Below, in pieces: positions 52,781-62,104 of a stretch of DNA of 64,000 bases (position 1 is its first letter; each line of letters starts with the position of its first letter). The stretch is from Enterobacter sp. SA187 (GTDB lineage: Bacteria; Pseudomonadota; Gammaproteobacteria; Enterobacterales; Enterobacteriaceae), in the NCBI RefSeq assembly GCF_001888805.2, contig NZ_CP019113.1:3968001-4032000 (forward strand), given 5' to 3'. The notes below the pieces were generated by a model. That model was not told the origin of the DNA. It was given only the letters and a program-made list of their open reading frames with translations, and made no database searches. The position numbers and the translations under genes were made by a program.

Positions 52781-53971
52781 CTAAAGCAGTTCCGGGAACA
52801 GCGTATGTTTCAGCGCCAGTTCCACGCCGCGTACTTCCGCCATCCCTTTCAGACGACCAATTGCCGAATAGCCAGGGTTGGTTTTCTTACGCAGATCGTC
52901 CAGCATCTGGTGCCCGTGATCGGGACGGAACGGGATCGGTCGTAAATCTCCGGCCTTCTTACGACGCAGTTCTTCAGTGAGGATCGCTTTCACCACCGCC
53001 ACCATATCAACGTCGCCCTGTAAATGCGCGGCTTCGTGGAAGGTTTTCGGGTTCGCCTCGCGGCAGGTAGAACGCAGATGCGTAAAGTGAATGCGGTCGC
53101 CAAAGGTTTCCACCATCTTCACCAGATCGTTATCTGCCCGCACGCCGTAAGAGCCGGTGCACATGGTGAAGCCGTTATGGATGCTGTCGACGCACGTTTT
53201 CAGCCACTGCATATCTTCAATGGTGGAAACAATACGCGGCAGGCCAAGGATCGGGCGCGGCGGATCGTCCGGGTGAACGGCCAGACGCACGCCCACTTCT
53301 TCCGCAACCGGCACAATGGCTTTCAGGAACACGGCCATGTTTTCACGCAGCTGTTCTTTATTAATGCCATCGTATTCCGCCAGGCGCGCGCGGAACTGAT
53401 CCAGCGTATAGCCCTCTTCCGCCCCCGGCAGACCGGCAATAATATTACGCGTCAGCTTTTCAATTTCCGCGTCGCTGGCGGCGTTAAAGAATTCCAGCGC
53501 CTGACGCTGCTCTTCTTCGGTGTAGTCTGCCTGCGCCCCTTCGCGTTTCAGGATATGCAGCTCGAAAGCGGCAAAAGCAATCTGATCAAAACGCAGGGCT
53601 TTGGAGCCGTCCGGCAGCGTATATTCCAGGTCGGTACGCGTCCAGTCGAGGATCGGCATAAAGTTGTAGCAGACGGTATCGATGCCGCAGGCCGCCAGAT
53701 TACGGATACTCTGCTGATAATTGGCAATCCAGGTTTTGTATTCGCCGCTGTGGGTTTTGATGTCTTCGTGTACCGGAATACTTTCCACTACCGACCAGGT
53801 AAGGCCTTTTTCAGCCAGCTGCGCCTGGCGCTGTTTGATTTCTTCCACCGGCCATACCTGACCGTTAGGAATATGATGCAGTGCGGTGACCACGCCGGTT
53901 GCGCCCGCCTGACGGACGTCATCAAGAGATACCGGATCGTTCGGTCCATACCAACGCCAGGTTTGTTCCAT
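52781..53971 (-). CDS. uxuA: Mannonate dehydratase UxuA
   Basis: The 396-residue TIM-barrel enzyme (E. coli 394) dehydrates D-mannonate to 2-keto-3-deoxygluconate in the hexuronate pathway. Metal-ligand regions HPDDPP, CTGSYG and FRPDHGHQM are conserved. In E. coli it sits with uxuB elsewhere on the chromosome. Here it is divergent from yeiQ, a UxuB-type oxidoreductase, with UxuR/ExuR-like operators between them. Confidence 0.95.
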   Translation of the reverse strand: MEQTWRWYGPNDPVSLDDVRQAGATGVVTALHHIPNGQVWPVEEIKQRQAQLAEKGLTWSVVESIPVHEDIKTHSGEYKTWIANYQQSIRNLAACGIDTVCYNFMPILDWTRTDLEYTLPDGSKALRFDQIAFAAFELHILKREGAQADYTEEEQRQALEFFNAASDAEIEKLTRNIIAGLPGAEEGYTLDQFRARLAEYDGINKEQLRENMAVFLKAIVPVAEEVGVRLAVHPDDPPRPILGLPRIVSTIEDMQWLKTCVDSIHNGFTMCTGSYGVRADNDLVKMVETFGDRIHFTHLRSTCREANPKTFHEAAHLQGDVDMVAVVKAILTEELRRKKAGDLRPIPFRPDHGHQMLDDLRKKTNPGYSAIGRLKGMAEVRGVELALKHTLFPELL

Positions 53972-53989
53972 CGCCTAACCCTCTAAAAG

Positions 53990-54002
53990 TTGTTATACCA
54001 AT
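53990..54002. promoter_or_regulatory. UxuR/ExuR-like operator near uxuA
   Basis: TTGTTATACCAAT resembles the TTGGTATACCAA core bound by UxuR/ExuR. It lies 19 bases upstream of the uxuA start. Confidence 0.6.
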
Positions 54003-54098
54003 ACAGTCAAAGCCAATGACGACTACCATACATGTTTATTTCCGGCGATCAAACCCCACCGTATCCCAGATTGATCCAGCTCACATTCCCCGTAAAAT

Positions 54099-54114
54099 TA
54101 AGGCATACCAATTC
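54099..54114. promoter_or_regulatory. Second UxuR/ExuR-like site near yeiQ
   Basis: AAGGCATACCAATT matches one arm of the same core, in the uxuA-yeiQ promoter interval. Confidence 0.45.
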
Positions 54115-54177
54115 AATTTGCTGTCATATAACTTTACACTGCATCTTGTTAATTATTAGTTAATCAGGTGTTTATTA

Positions 54178-55644
54178 ATGAAGACAATCGCCTCGCAAAC
54201 GCTGCCGGAAAACGTCCGCTTACCGCAGTATGATCGCTCCCTGCTGCGCTCGCGCATCGTGCATTTCGGCTTTGGCGCTTTTCATCGCGCGCATCAGGCG
54301 CTGTTAACGGACCGGGTGCTGAACGCCCGGGGCGGCGATTGGGGGATCTGCGAAATCAGCCTGTTCAGCGGCGACCGGTTAATGATGCAATTGCGTGAGC
54401 AGGAGCACCTGTTCACCGTGCTGGAAAAAGGCGCGACGGGCAACGAGGCGATTATCGTCGGCGCGGTTCACGAATGCCTGAACGCCAAACTGGACTCCCT
54501 GCCTGCCATCATCGAAAAATTCTGCGAGCCGCAGGTGGCGATTGTGTCGCTGACCATCACGGAAAAAGGTTACTGCATCGATCCGGCGACCGGCAAACTG
54601 GATCTTAATCAGCCGCGTATCGTGCACGATCTGCAAAACCCCACCGAGCCGCACTCTGCGCCGGGTATTCTGGTGGAAGCGCTTGCCCGCCGTCGCGATC
54701 GCGGCCTTGCGCCTTTTACCGTCCTCTCCTGCGACAATATTCCCGACAACGGCCATGTGGTGAAAAACGCCGTGCTCGGCATGGCGCAGCAGCGCTCCGC
54801 TGAGCTGGCACAGTGGATCAACGACAAAGTGAGCTTCCCCGGCACCATGGTCGATCGCATCGTACCGGCGGCAACGGATGAATCGCTGGCGGAGATTACC
54901 CGCACGTTGGGGGTGGAAGATCCCTGCGCCATCAGCTGTGAGCCTTTTATTCAATGGGTAGTCGAAGATAACTTTGTTGCCGGACGCCCGGCATGGGAAG
55001 TGGCTGGCGTGCAACTGGTGCAGGATGTGCTGCCGTGGGAGCAAATGAAGCTGCGTATGCTGAACGGCAGCCACTCTTTCCTTGCCTATCTGGGCTATCT
55101 GGCGGGTTTTGCCCATATCAGCGACTGCATGCAGGACGCGCATTTCCGCCGCGCCGCCCGCCGTCTTATGCTGGAAGAGCAGGCACCGACGCTGCGCATC
55201 ACCGATGTGGATCTCACCGCTTACGCCGACAGCCTGATCGACCGTTTTGCCAACCCGGCGCTGCAACACCGGACCTGGCAGATCGCCATGGACGGCAGCC
55301 AGAAATTGCCGCAGCGTATGCTGGACGGGATCCGCGTGCATCTGCAACGCGGTACGCCCTGGCCGCTGCTGGCGCTGGGCGTCGCTGGCTGGATGCGCTA
55401 TGTCAGCGGCGTTGACGATGCCGGGCAGGCGATTGATATTCGCGATCCGCTGGTGGAAAAATTCCGCGCCATCGTCGAAACCAGCGAGCCGGACGATCGC
55501 GTACCCGCCCTGCTGACGCTGACGGAAATCTTCGGCAGCGACCTGCCGGCCGATCCGGCGTTCGTCAATGCGATCCAGGCGGCCTGGCAACAGATTGCTG
55601 ATAAAGGCGCGCATCAGGCGGTGATTGACACGCTCGCTCATTAA
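54178..55644 (+). CDS. yeiQ: Fructuronate reductase-like oxidoreductase YeiQ
   Basis: The 488-residue mannitol-dehydrogenase-family NAD(P) enzyme equals E. coli YeiQ. N-terminal Rossmann sequence VHFGFGAFHRAHQALLTD and C-terminal LRMLNGSHSFLAYLGYLAG are family hallmarks. UxuB, its relative, reduces D-fructuronate to D-mannonate. Pairing with uxuA suggests YeiQ supplies that step here. An ATTA-ATG start has a weak GGTG-type site. Confidence 0.95.
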   Translation: MKTIASQTLPENVRLPQYDRSLLRSRIVHFGFGAFHRAHQALLTDRVLNARGGDWGICEISLFSGDRLMMQLREQEHLFTVLEKGATGNEAIIVGAVHECLNAKLDSLPAIIEKFCEPQVAIVSLTITEKGYCIDPATGKLDLNQPRIVHDLQNPTEPHSAPGILVEALARRRDRGLAPFTVLSCDNIPDNGHVVKNAVLGMAQQRSAELAQWINDKVSFPGTMVDRIVPAATDESLAEITRTLGVEDPCAISCEPFIQWVVEDNFVAGRPAWEVAGVQLVQDVLPWEQMKLRMLNGSHSFLAYLGYLAGFAHISDCMQDAHFRRAARRLMLEEQAPTLRITDVDLTAYADSLIDRFANPALQHRTWQIAMDGSQKLPQRMLDGIRVHLQRGTPWPLLALGVAGWMRYVSGVDDAGQAIDIRDPLVEKFRAIVETSEPDDRVPALLTLTEIFGSDLPADPAFVNAIQAAWQQIADKGAHQAVIDTLAH

Positions 55645-55661
55645 CAATTCCTGCCATTAAA

Positions 55662-55690
55662 GCGGACAGAGAAGCCATCTGTCCGCCCTT
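55662..55690 (+). terminator. Terminator of yeiQ
   Basis: GCGGACAGA pairs with TCTGTCCGC around a seven-base loop, with a T-rich stretch following. Confidence 0.7.
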
Positions 55691-55774
55691 TCACTTCTCT
55701 TTTCCTTCTTTTTTCGCCAGGATTAGCATTATTGTTACTTAATAACAGTTAACAGATCTAATCATGGAGCTTAT

Positions 55775-56761
55775 ATGACCAGGACCAACCTGATCACCGG
55801 TTTTCTGGGTAGCGGTAAAACCACCTCTATTTTGCATCTGCTGGCGCAGAAGGATCCCGCCGAAAAATGGGCCGTGCTGGTGAATGAATTTGGTGAAGTC
55901 GGCATTGACGGCGCATTACTGGCGGACAGCGGCGCGCTGTTAAAAGAGATCCCCGGCGGCTGTATGTGCTGCGTGAATGGTTTGCCAATGCAGGTGGGGC
56001 TGAATACCCTGCTGCGCCAGGGTAAGCCGGACCGTTTACTGATCGAGCCTACCGGCCTGGGCCATCCGAAGCAGATCCTCGATATGCTTACCGCCCCGGT
56101 TTATGAGCCGTGGATCGAATTACAGGCCACCCTCTGCCTGCTCGATCCGCGTCAACTGCTGGATGAAAAGGCCGTGAATAATGAGAACTTCCGCGACCAG
56201 CTGGCGGCGGCAGATATTATCATCGCCAACAAAGCGGATCGCCGCACGCCGGAAAGCGAGCAGGCGCTGGCGCAGTGGTGGCAGCAGTACGGCGGCGATC
56301 GGGAGTTATTCACCGCCACCCAGGGAAATATCGACCCCGCCCTGCTGGATCGCCCGCGCCGCAACCAGCGTGAGCTGCCCGAAAGCGCCGCGCATCAGCA
56401 CAGCCATGGCGATAAAAAAGGCCTTGCCGCGCTAAGTCTGCCTTCCCATCAGCGCTGGCGTCGCAGCCTCAACAGTGGGCAGGGCCATCAGGCCTGCGGC
56501 TGGATCTTTGATGCTGAAACCCGTTTCGACACCATTGGCCTGCTGGAGTGGGCGCGGCTGGCGCCGGTGGATCGTGTAAAAGGCGTGATGCGCATTCCCG
56601 AAGGGCTGGTGCGTATTAATCGTCAGGGACAGGATTTGCGTATCGAAACGCAAAATGTATCGCCGCCGGACAGCCGTATTGAGCTGATCACCGCTGATGA
56701 AGCGGACTGGAATGCACTTCAGTCAACTTTGTTGAAGCTTCGTTTAGCCGACGAGAATTAA
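55775..56761 (+). CDS. yeiR: COG0523 zinc-binding GTPase YeiR
   Basis: The 328-residue GTPase of the CobW/COG0523 family matches E. coli YeiR. P loop GFLGSGKTT is at 9-17, the metal motif Cys63-Met-Cys65-Cys66 in GGCMCC, NKAD near 152, and a histidine patch AHQHSHG near 207-213. The C-terminal CobW_C domain follows. It binds zinc and may act as a metal chaperone. It probably forms one unit with lpxT, 34 bases further on. Confidence 0.95.
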   Translation: MTRTNLITGFLGSGKTTSILHLLAQKDPAEKWAVLVNEFGEVGIDGALLADSGALLKEIPGGCMCCVNGLPMQVGLNTLLRQGKPDRLLIEPTGLGHPKQILDMLTAPVYEPWIELQATLCLLDPRQLLDEKAVNNENFRDQLAAADIIIANKADRRTPESEQALAQWWQQYGGDRELFTATQGNIDPALLDRPRRNQRELPESAAHQHSHGDKKGLAALSLPSHQRWRRSLNSGQGHQACGWIFDAETRFDTIGLLEWARLAPVDRVKGVMRIPEGLVRINRQGQDLRIETQNVSPPDSRIELITADEADWNALQSTLLKLRLADEN

Positions 56762-56795
56762 CGTTACGGTTGATACCTTAGTTTCTGATGAATAC

Positions 56796-57512
56796 ATGAA
56801 AACGCGACTTCCCCTGATTTTACTGTTAAATGCCGCCGGTCTGGCGCTGTTTTTATCCTGGTTCCTGCCAGTAAACCATGGCATGTGGTTTACCCTCGAC
56901 TCGGCTATTTTTCATTTCTTTAATGAAAAGCTGACTGAAAGCCGTGCCTTTCTGTGGCTGGTCGCTATCACCAACAACCGCGCCTTTGATGCCTGCTCCC
57001 TACTGGCGATGGGCGCGCTGATGGTGAGCTTCTGGCGTAACGCCGATGCGGCGGGTCGTCGCCGCGTGGTGATGATAGGCCTGATGATGCTGTTCACCGC
57101 CGTGGTGATCAACCAGCTGGCGCAGGCGCTGTACCCGGTAAAACGCGCCAGCCCGTCGTTATTCTTTGAGCATGTCAACCGCGTCAGCGATTTGCTGAGC
57201 GTTATTCCTACTAAAGATGCCTCGAAAGACAGCTTCCCCGGGGATCACGGCATGATGCTGCTTATTTTTTCAGCAGTCATGTGGCGTTATTTTGGTAAAG
57301 GCGCCTTTGCCATTGCCCTGCTTATTGTGGTGGTTTTCGCGTTCCCGCGGGTAATGATAGGCGCGCACTGGTTTACTGATATTGTCGTCGGCTCCCTTTC
57401 TGCCGTGCTCATTGGCTTACCCTGGTTTTTGTTGACACCCCTTAGCGATAAAATCGTTTCACTGTTTGACTATTATTTGCCTTATAAAAACAAACAACTT
57501 TTAAACAAATAA
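56796..57512 (+). CDS. lpxT: Lipid A 1-diphosphate synthase LpxT
   Basis: LpxT is a 238-residue PAP2 phosphotransferase (E. coli 237) of the inner membrane. It moves phosphate from undecaprenyl pyrophosphate to the 1-position of lipid A. PAP2 motifs KRASPS, SFPGDHG and GAHWFTDIVVGS are complete, across six helices. In Salmonella and E. coli, PmrA induces a small peptide, PmrR, that inhibits LpxT. Confidence 0.96.
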   Translation: MKTRLPLILLLNAAGLALFLSWFLPVNHGMWFTLDSAIFHFFNEKLTESRAFLWLVAITNNRAFDACSLLAMGALMVSFWRNADAAGRRRVVMIGLMMLFTAVVINQLAQALYPVKRASPSLFFEHVNRVSDLLSVIPTKDASKDSFPGDHGMMLLIFSAVMWRYFGKGAFAIALLIVVVFAFPRVMIGAHWFTDIVVGSLSAVLIGLPWFLLTPLSDKIVSLFDYYLPYKNKQLLNK

Positions 57513-57532
57513 ATAACTTCTTTTTACCGCCA

Positions 57533-57560
57533 TTGCAGGGATCGACAAGGATCCCTGCAA
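57533..57560 (+). terminator. Hairpin downstream of lpxT
   Basis: TTGCAGGGATC pairs with GATCCCTGCAA around GACAAG: a perfect 11-bp stem 20 bases past the lpxT stop, without a strong T run. Confidence 0.6.
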
Positions 57561-57836
57561 AATAAAGTTGGCTCTTTCTCCTTTCCGTCATACGCCTGTC
57601 ACAAAATTTCTCCAGCTAAATGAGCGGCATGCATGGTTTTTAAGCTAAATTGCTTGCTTTTTGTACAAAGATTTATTTTCACTTTCGGTATCATAATTTC
57701 TTATAAAAAAACACATAAAAAGTCTCGCATTGCCTGGGGTGATAAGGTAATCTCGACTGCGTTTCGCCTCACAGACATAAAATATTCCCGCTGTGAATAA
57801 ATTTGTGCGTTAAACCACAGATTTGACCTGGAGGAA

Positions 57837-57923
57837 TTGTGTCGTAGTGCGCAGGTAATTAATCTCGTCACGTTTGGCATTTATATAGCGATATTTATCG
57901 TTAAGGACTTCAAGGGAAAATAA
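57837..57923 (+). CDS. Possible 28-residue leader peptide of mepS
   Basis: A TTG-started frame encodes a hydrophobic peptide with the segment INLVTFGIYIAIFIV and a lysine-rich tail. GGAGG lies only two bases before the TTG, closer than usual. The stop (57921) overlaps the mepS Shine-Dalgarno region (AAGGGA, 57912-57917), which would couple translation. The frame may be a coincidence. Confidence 0.3.
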   Translation: MCRSAQVINLVTFGIYIAIFIVKDFKGK

Positions 57924-57928
57924 ACAAC

Positions 57929-58495
57929 ATGGTCAAATCTCAACCGTTTTTGAGATATCTCGGGCGGGCGATCCCCGCGTTAGCAGTAGCGGTACTGCTT
58001 TCAGCTTGTTCAACTAATACCGCAAAGAATATGCACCCTGAGACGCATGTTGTGGGCACCGAAGATGCCTCGTCACTGCAAGCCTCTCAGGATGAATTTG
58101 AGACGATGGTTCGTAATCTGGATGTTAAATCCCGCCTTATGGATCAATACGCAAGCTGGAAAGGCGTTCGTTATCGTCTTGGCGGCGATACCAAAAAAGG
58201 TATTGATTGCTCCGGTTTCGTACAGCGTACTTTCCGCGAACAATTTGGTTTAGAACTGCCGCGTTCCACCTATGAACAGCAGGAAATGGGCAAATCCGTT
58301 TCACGCACCAGCTTACGCACCGGCGATCTGGTCCTGTTCAGAGCCGGTTCTACCGGACGTCACGTTGGTATTTATATTGGCAACAACCAGTTTGTCCATG
58401 CCTCTACCAGCAGCGGTGTCGTGATTTCAAGTATGGATGAGCCATACTGGAAAAAACGTTATAACGAAGCGCGTCGCGTTTTAGTCCGCAGTTAA
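57929..58495 (+). CDS. mepS: Murein DD-endopeptidase MepS (Spr)
   Basis: MepS is a 188-residue lipoprotein of the NlpC/P60 family, equal to E. coli. Lipobox LSAC with Cys27 anchors it in the outer membrane. The catalytic triad is Cys94 (GIDCSGF), His145 and His157. It cuts D-Ala-mDAP cross-links to let the wall grow, and its level is set by NlpI-Prc proteolysis in E. coli. Confidence 0.97.
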   Translation: MVKSQPFLRYLGRAIPALAVAVLLSACSTNTAKNMHPETHVVGTEDASSLQASQDEFETMVRNLDVKSRLMDQYASWKGVRYRLGGDTKKGIDCSGFVQRTFREQFGLELPRSTYEQQEMGKSVSRTSLRTGDLVLFRAGSTGRHVGIYIGNNQFVHASTSSGVVISSMDEPYWKKRYNEARRVLVRS

Positions 58496-58540
58496 CGTAT
58501 CGCCTGTTGGTTTCCCTTGACTGACATGACGACATAAAAA

Positions 58541-58571
58541 AGAAGCGCTGCTCCGGCAGTGCTTTTTTTTT
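58541..58571 (+). terminator. Rho-independent terminator of mepS
   Basis: AGCGCTGC pairs with GCAGTGCT (one G-T wobble) around TCCG, with nine T following. Confidence 0.88.
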
Positions 58572-58653
58572 GCCTGCTGACGGCTGAAGTCTTTCCAGGC
58601 TATAGTCTGACAATTCAAAGCGATCCTCTGTCTTATCTGGATACCGTACCCCT

Positions 58654-60216
58654 ATGCCGATCCGCTTAACGCATGCCAGCCGCAAAATTCTGATCATCAG
58701 TATTCTGACAGGCATTCTGACGGGCATCGTGGCAGGAGGCCTGCAATTTAGCATTGCGCAACACCATCGTGAAATTCAGTTAGATCGTTTATTCAGCGAT
58801 ATTAAAGCTAACGTTGAACATTATTTTAGCGATCTGCATACCACCAGCGATTTACTGCAACCGTTAGCCTTAAGCCCCTGTGAAAAAGTCAGCAGCGAAT
58901 TAACATCGCGGGCGGCATTCAGCGTGAACGTGCGGGCGTTTTTACTGGTACGTAACCATAATGCGTTTTGCTCCTCCGCCACCGGCGCGATGGATGTGCC
59001 GCTGACCGATCTGATACCGGGTATTGATGTCAGCAAAAAGCTCGATATGGTGATCCTGCCCGGCACGCCGATGATGCCCGATACTCCCGCCATCGGCATC
59101 TGGTATCAAAGCCCGCTGCGGGATGAACACGGGGTTTTCGTCTCCGTTAACGTTAATCTCGCCCCTTCGTTGATCAACTCTTCCCTGCGGGATAATTATC
59201 AGGGCGTTGCGCTGGCGACAGGCGATAACGCTATCTCCACCTTTTCCGCCCGGCTGATTTCCCCGGGGGATGTCTCTGCGCAGTCGGTACGTCATGCGGC
59301 CATCGACAGCCTGCCGCTCACCCTCTGGCTGTATGCCGAACGCTGGACGCCGCAGGACATTCAGCTGGCGCTGCTTCCCGCGCTGATGGCGGGTCTGCTG
59401 GCGGGTTTACTCTGCGCCCTGTTGCTGCACCGGCGTCTGCGGCCTGGCAGAGAGATTTTGCAGGCCATTAAGAACGACCAATTTTATGTGGTGTATCAAC
59501 CGGTGGTGGATGCGGGCACGCTGCGCGTCAGCGGCGCGGAAGTGCTGCTGCGCTGGAAGCATCCGACGAAGGGTGAGATCTCCCCGAATACCTTTATTCC
59601 CCTCGCTGAAGCGCAAAAACTGATGGTACCGCTGACGCAGCACCTGTTTCGCCTGATCGCCCGTGACGCCGCGGCATTACAAAGCGTGCTCCCCGTGGGC
59701 GGCAAGCTCGGCATCAATATCGCCACCGGCCATCTGCATGCCGCCAGCTTTATTGAAGATCTTGATCGTCTGAATGCCGCCCTGCCCGTGCAGCATTTCA
59801 GCATCGTACTGGAAATTACCGAGCGTCATATGCTTAAGCATGGCGAAGCGGCGGCGCTGTTTAAGGCCCTGCATCAGAAAGGCTATGAAATTGCCATTGA
59901 TGATTTCGGCACCGGCCACAGCGCGCTGATTTATCTGGAGCGTTTTACCCTGGATTACCTGAAAATCGATCGCGCCTTTGTGAGCGTCATTGATATGGAA
60001 ACCGCCGCCTCGCCGGTGCTGGACACCGTGCTGCTGCTGGCGAAACGGCTGAACATGCAGACCGTTGCGGAAGGCGTGGAAACCGCTGACCAGGCCAGAT
60101 GGCTGCGCGCCCGTGGGGTAAACTTTTTGCAGGGCTACTGGTTTTGCCGCCCGATGACGCTGGCCCAGCTGCAAAACTGGCAGCCACCGCCTTTTTCTGT
60201 TCAGCTTCAGGGGTGA
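58654..60216 (+). CDS. pdeN: c-di-GMP phosphodiesterase PdeN (Rtn), CSS-EAL type
   Basis: The 520-residue protein (E. coli 518) has a first transmembrane helix (about 11-32), a periplasmic CSS domain with Cys76 and Cys106-Ser-Ser, a second helix (about 240-258), and a cytoplasmic EAL domain (about 270-515). The signature reads E-V-L in GAEVLLRW, not E-A-L; other catalytic elements (NIATGHL, EITERH, DDFGTGHS, EGVET) are present. Redox state of the CSS cysteines controls activity in the family. Nothing shows whether the altered motif affects hydrolysis. Confidence 0.93.
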   Translation: MPIRLTHASRKILIISILTGILTGIVAGGLQFSIAQHHREIQLDRLFSDIKANVEHYFSDLHTTSDLLQPLALSPCEKVSSELTSRAAFSVNVRAFLLVRNHNAFCSSATGAMDVPLTDLIPGIDVSKKLDMVILPGTPMMPDTPAIGIWYQSPLRDEHGVFVSVNVNLAPSLINSSLRDNYQGVALATGDNAISTFSARLISPGDVSAQSVRHAAIDSLPLTLWLYAERWTPQDIQLALLPALMAGLLAGLLCALLLHRRLRPGREILQAIKNDQFYVVYQPVVDAGTLRVSGAEVLLRWKHPTKGEISPNTFIPLAEAQKLMVPLTQHLFRLIARDAAALQSVLPVGGKLGINIATGHLHAASFIEDLDRLNAALPVQHFSIVLEITERHMLKHGEAAALFKALHQKGYEIAIDDFGTGHSALIYLERFTLDYLKIDRAFVSVIDMETAASPVLDTVLLLAKRLNMQTVAEGVETADQARWLRARGVNFLQGYWFCRPMTLAQLQNWQPPPFSVQLQG

Positions 60217-60286
60217 AGCATTTACCATCCACCAGCCTGTACCTTATTATTCACCGGTCTTAGCGCTGGTAAAAGGAAGCCGCCCG

Positions 60287-62095
60287 ATGATGTCTCTGCG
60301 CGTAATAATGATGCTGTTCGCCATGTTGAGCCTGACCGCTCAGGCACAGACCATAAAAGAGAGCTACGCCTTTTCGGTGATTGGCGAGCCGAAATACGCC
60401 GCGGATTTCAGCCATTTTGATTACGTCAATCCGGCAGCGCCGAAGGGCGGCAACATTACGCTTGCGGTGATCGGCACCTTTGATAACTTCAACCGCTACG
60501 CCCTGCGCGGTAATGCCGCGGTACGCACCGAGGCGCTGTATGACACCCTATTCACCACTTCGGACGATGAGCCGGGCAGTTACTACCCGCTGATCGCGGA
60601 GATGGCGCGCTACGCGGATGACTTTTCCTGGGCGGAGATCGCCATTAATCCAAAGGCCACCTTTCAGGACGGTACGCCCGTCAAAGCCAGCGACGTGGCC
60701 TTTTCCTTTCATAAATTCATGACCGAAGGCGTGCCGCAGTTCCGGCTGATTTACAAGGGCACCACGGTCAAAGCCATCGCGCCGCTCACCGTACGCATTG
60801 CGCTGGCCAAACCCGGTAAAGAAGATCTGCTGAGCCTGTTCAGCCTGCCGGTGATGCCGGAGAAATTCTGGAAAAACCATAAGCTCAGCGATCCGCTGTC
60901 CGTACCGCCGCTGGGCGGCGGGCCGTATCGCATCAGCCAGTGGCGTATGGGGCAGTATATCGCCTACACCCGCGTGCGGGATTACTGGGCAGCAGATCTG
61001 CCGGTCAATCGCGGGCGCTGGAATTTCGATAATATTCGCTACGACTACTATCTGGACGATAACGTGGCTTTCGAAGCCTTCAAGGCGGGGGCATTTGATT
61101 TCCGTCAGGAAGGCGATGCGAAAAACTGGGCGACACGCTACACCGGCAAAAATTTCGCTAATCACTTTATTGTTAAAGACGAGCAGAAAAACGAATCGGC
61201 GCAGGATACGCGCTGGCTGGCGTTTAATAACCAGCGTCCGCTGTTTCAGGATCGCCGGGTTCGGCAAGCGCTGACGCTGGCTTTCGATTTTGAGTGGATG
61301 AATAAGGCGCTGTTCTATAACGCCTATTCACGAACCAACAGCTATTTCCAGAATACGGAATACGCCGCCCGTGGCTATCCGGATGCCGCCGAACTGACGC
61401 TGCTGGCGCCGATGAAAGCAGGGCTGCCGCCGGAGGTGTTTACCTCCATCTACCAGCCGCCCGTCTCGCAGGGCAACGGCTTTGACCGTAATAATCTGCT
61501 GAAAGCAGGTCAATTGCTGGATGCGGCGGGCTGGGTGCTGAAGGGCAAACAGCGTGTGAATGCGAAAACCGGAAAACCCTTCAGCTTTGAGCTGCTGCTG
61601 CCCGCCGGGAGCAACAATCTCTGGGTGATGCCCTTCCAGCATAATCTGGCGCGGCTTGGCGTAACGCTCAACGTACGCCAGGTGGATAACTCCCAGCTCA
61701 CCAACCGCCTGCGCAGCCGTGATTTTGACATGATACCGCGCACCTTGCAGGCACGGCCATGGCCGGATACCGATCTGCAAATTTCCTGGGGCTCGGCCTA
61801 CCTGAATTCCACCTACAACACGCCGGGCGTCACCAGCCCGATCATCGATGCGCTGCTTGAAAAAATCATTGCCGCGCAGGGCGATAAAAAAAAGCTGCTG
61901 CCGCTGGGCCGGGCGCTGGATCGGGTGCTGACGTGGAATTATTACATGCTGCCAATGTGGTTTATGGCGTCCGATCGCCTCGCTTACTGGGATAAATTTT
62001 CCATGCCCGCGCAGCGCCCGGTCTATTCCATCGGGTTTGATACCTGGTGGTACGACGTCAACAAAGCGGCGAAACTGCCCGCTGCCAGACGTTAA
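60287..62095 (+). CDS. yejA: Microcin C/oligopeptide-binding protein YejA
   Basis: The 602-residue periplasmic binding protein (E. coli 604) has a signal peptide (cleavage near TAQA-Q, about 20) and an SBP_bac_5 domain. It feeds peptides, and in E. coli the antibiotic microcin C, to YejBEF. The gene starts the yejABEF operon; yejB follows nine bases later. Confidence 0.96.
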   Translation: MMSLRVIMMLFAMLSLTAQAQTIKESYAFSVIGEPKYAADFSHFDYVNPAAPKGGNITLAVIGTFDNFNRYALRGNAAVRTEALYDTLFTTSDDEPGSYYPLIAEMARYADDFSWAEIAINPKATFQDGTPVKASDVAFSFHKFMTEGVPQFRLIYKGTTVKAIAPLTVRIALAKPGKEDLLSLFSLPVMPEKFWKNHKLSDPLSVPPLGGGPYRISQWRMGQYIAYTRVRDYWAADLPVNRGRWNFDNIRYDYYLDDNVAFEAFKAGAFDFRQEGDAKNWATRYTGKNFANHFIVKDEQKNESAQDTRWLAFNNQRPLFQDRRVRQALTLAFDFEWMNKALFYNAYSRTNSYFQNTEYAARGYPDAAELTLLAPMKAGLPPEVFTSIYQPPVSQGNGFDRNNLLKAGQLLDAAGWVLKGKQRVNAKTGKPFSFELLLPAGSNNLWVMPFQHNLARLGVTLNVRQVDNSQLTNRLRSRDFDMIPRTLQARPWPDTDLQISWGSAYLNSTYNTPGVTSPIIDALLEKIIAAQGDKKKLLPLGRALDRVLTWNYYMLPMWFMASDRLAYWDKFSMPAQRPVYSIGFDTWWYDVNKAAKLPAARR

Positions 62096-62104
62096 GGAGA
62101 GGCT

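Larger units (their letters stand above)
57513..57928. other. Intergenic region lpxT-mepS
   Basis: This 416-base AT-rich stretch holds the lpxT hairpin at 57533-57560, then the mepS leader. A possible 28-codon frame (57837-57923, TTG start) ends five bases before mepS. No other gene is convincing. Confidence 0.7.
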
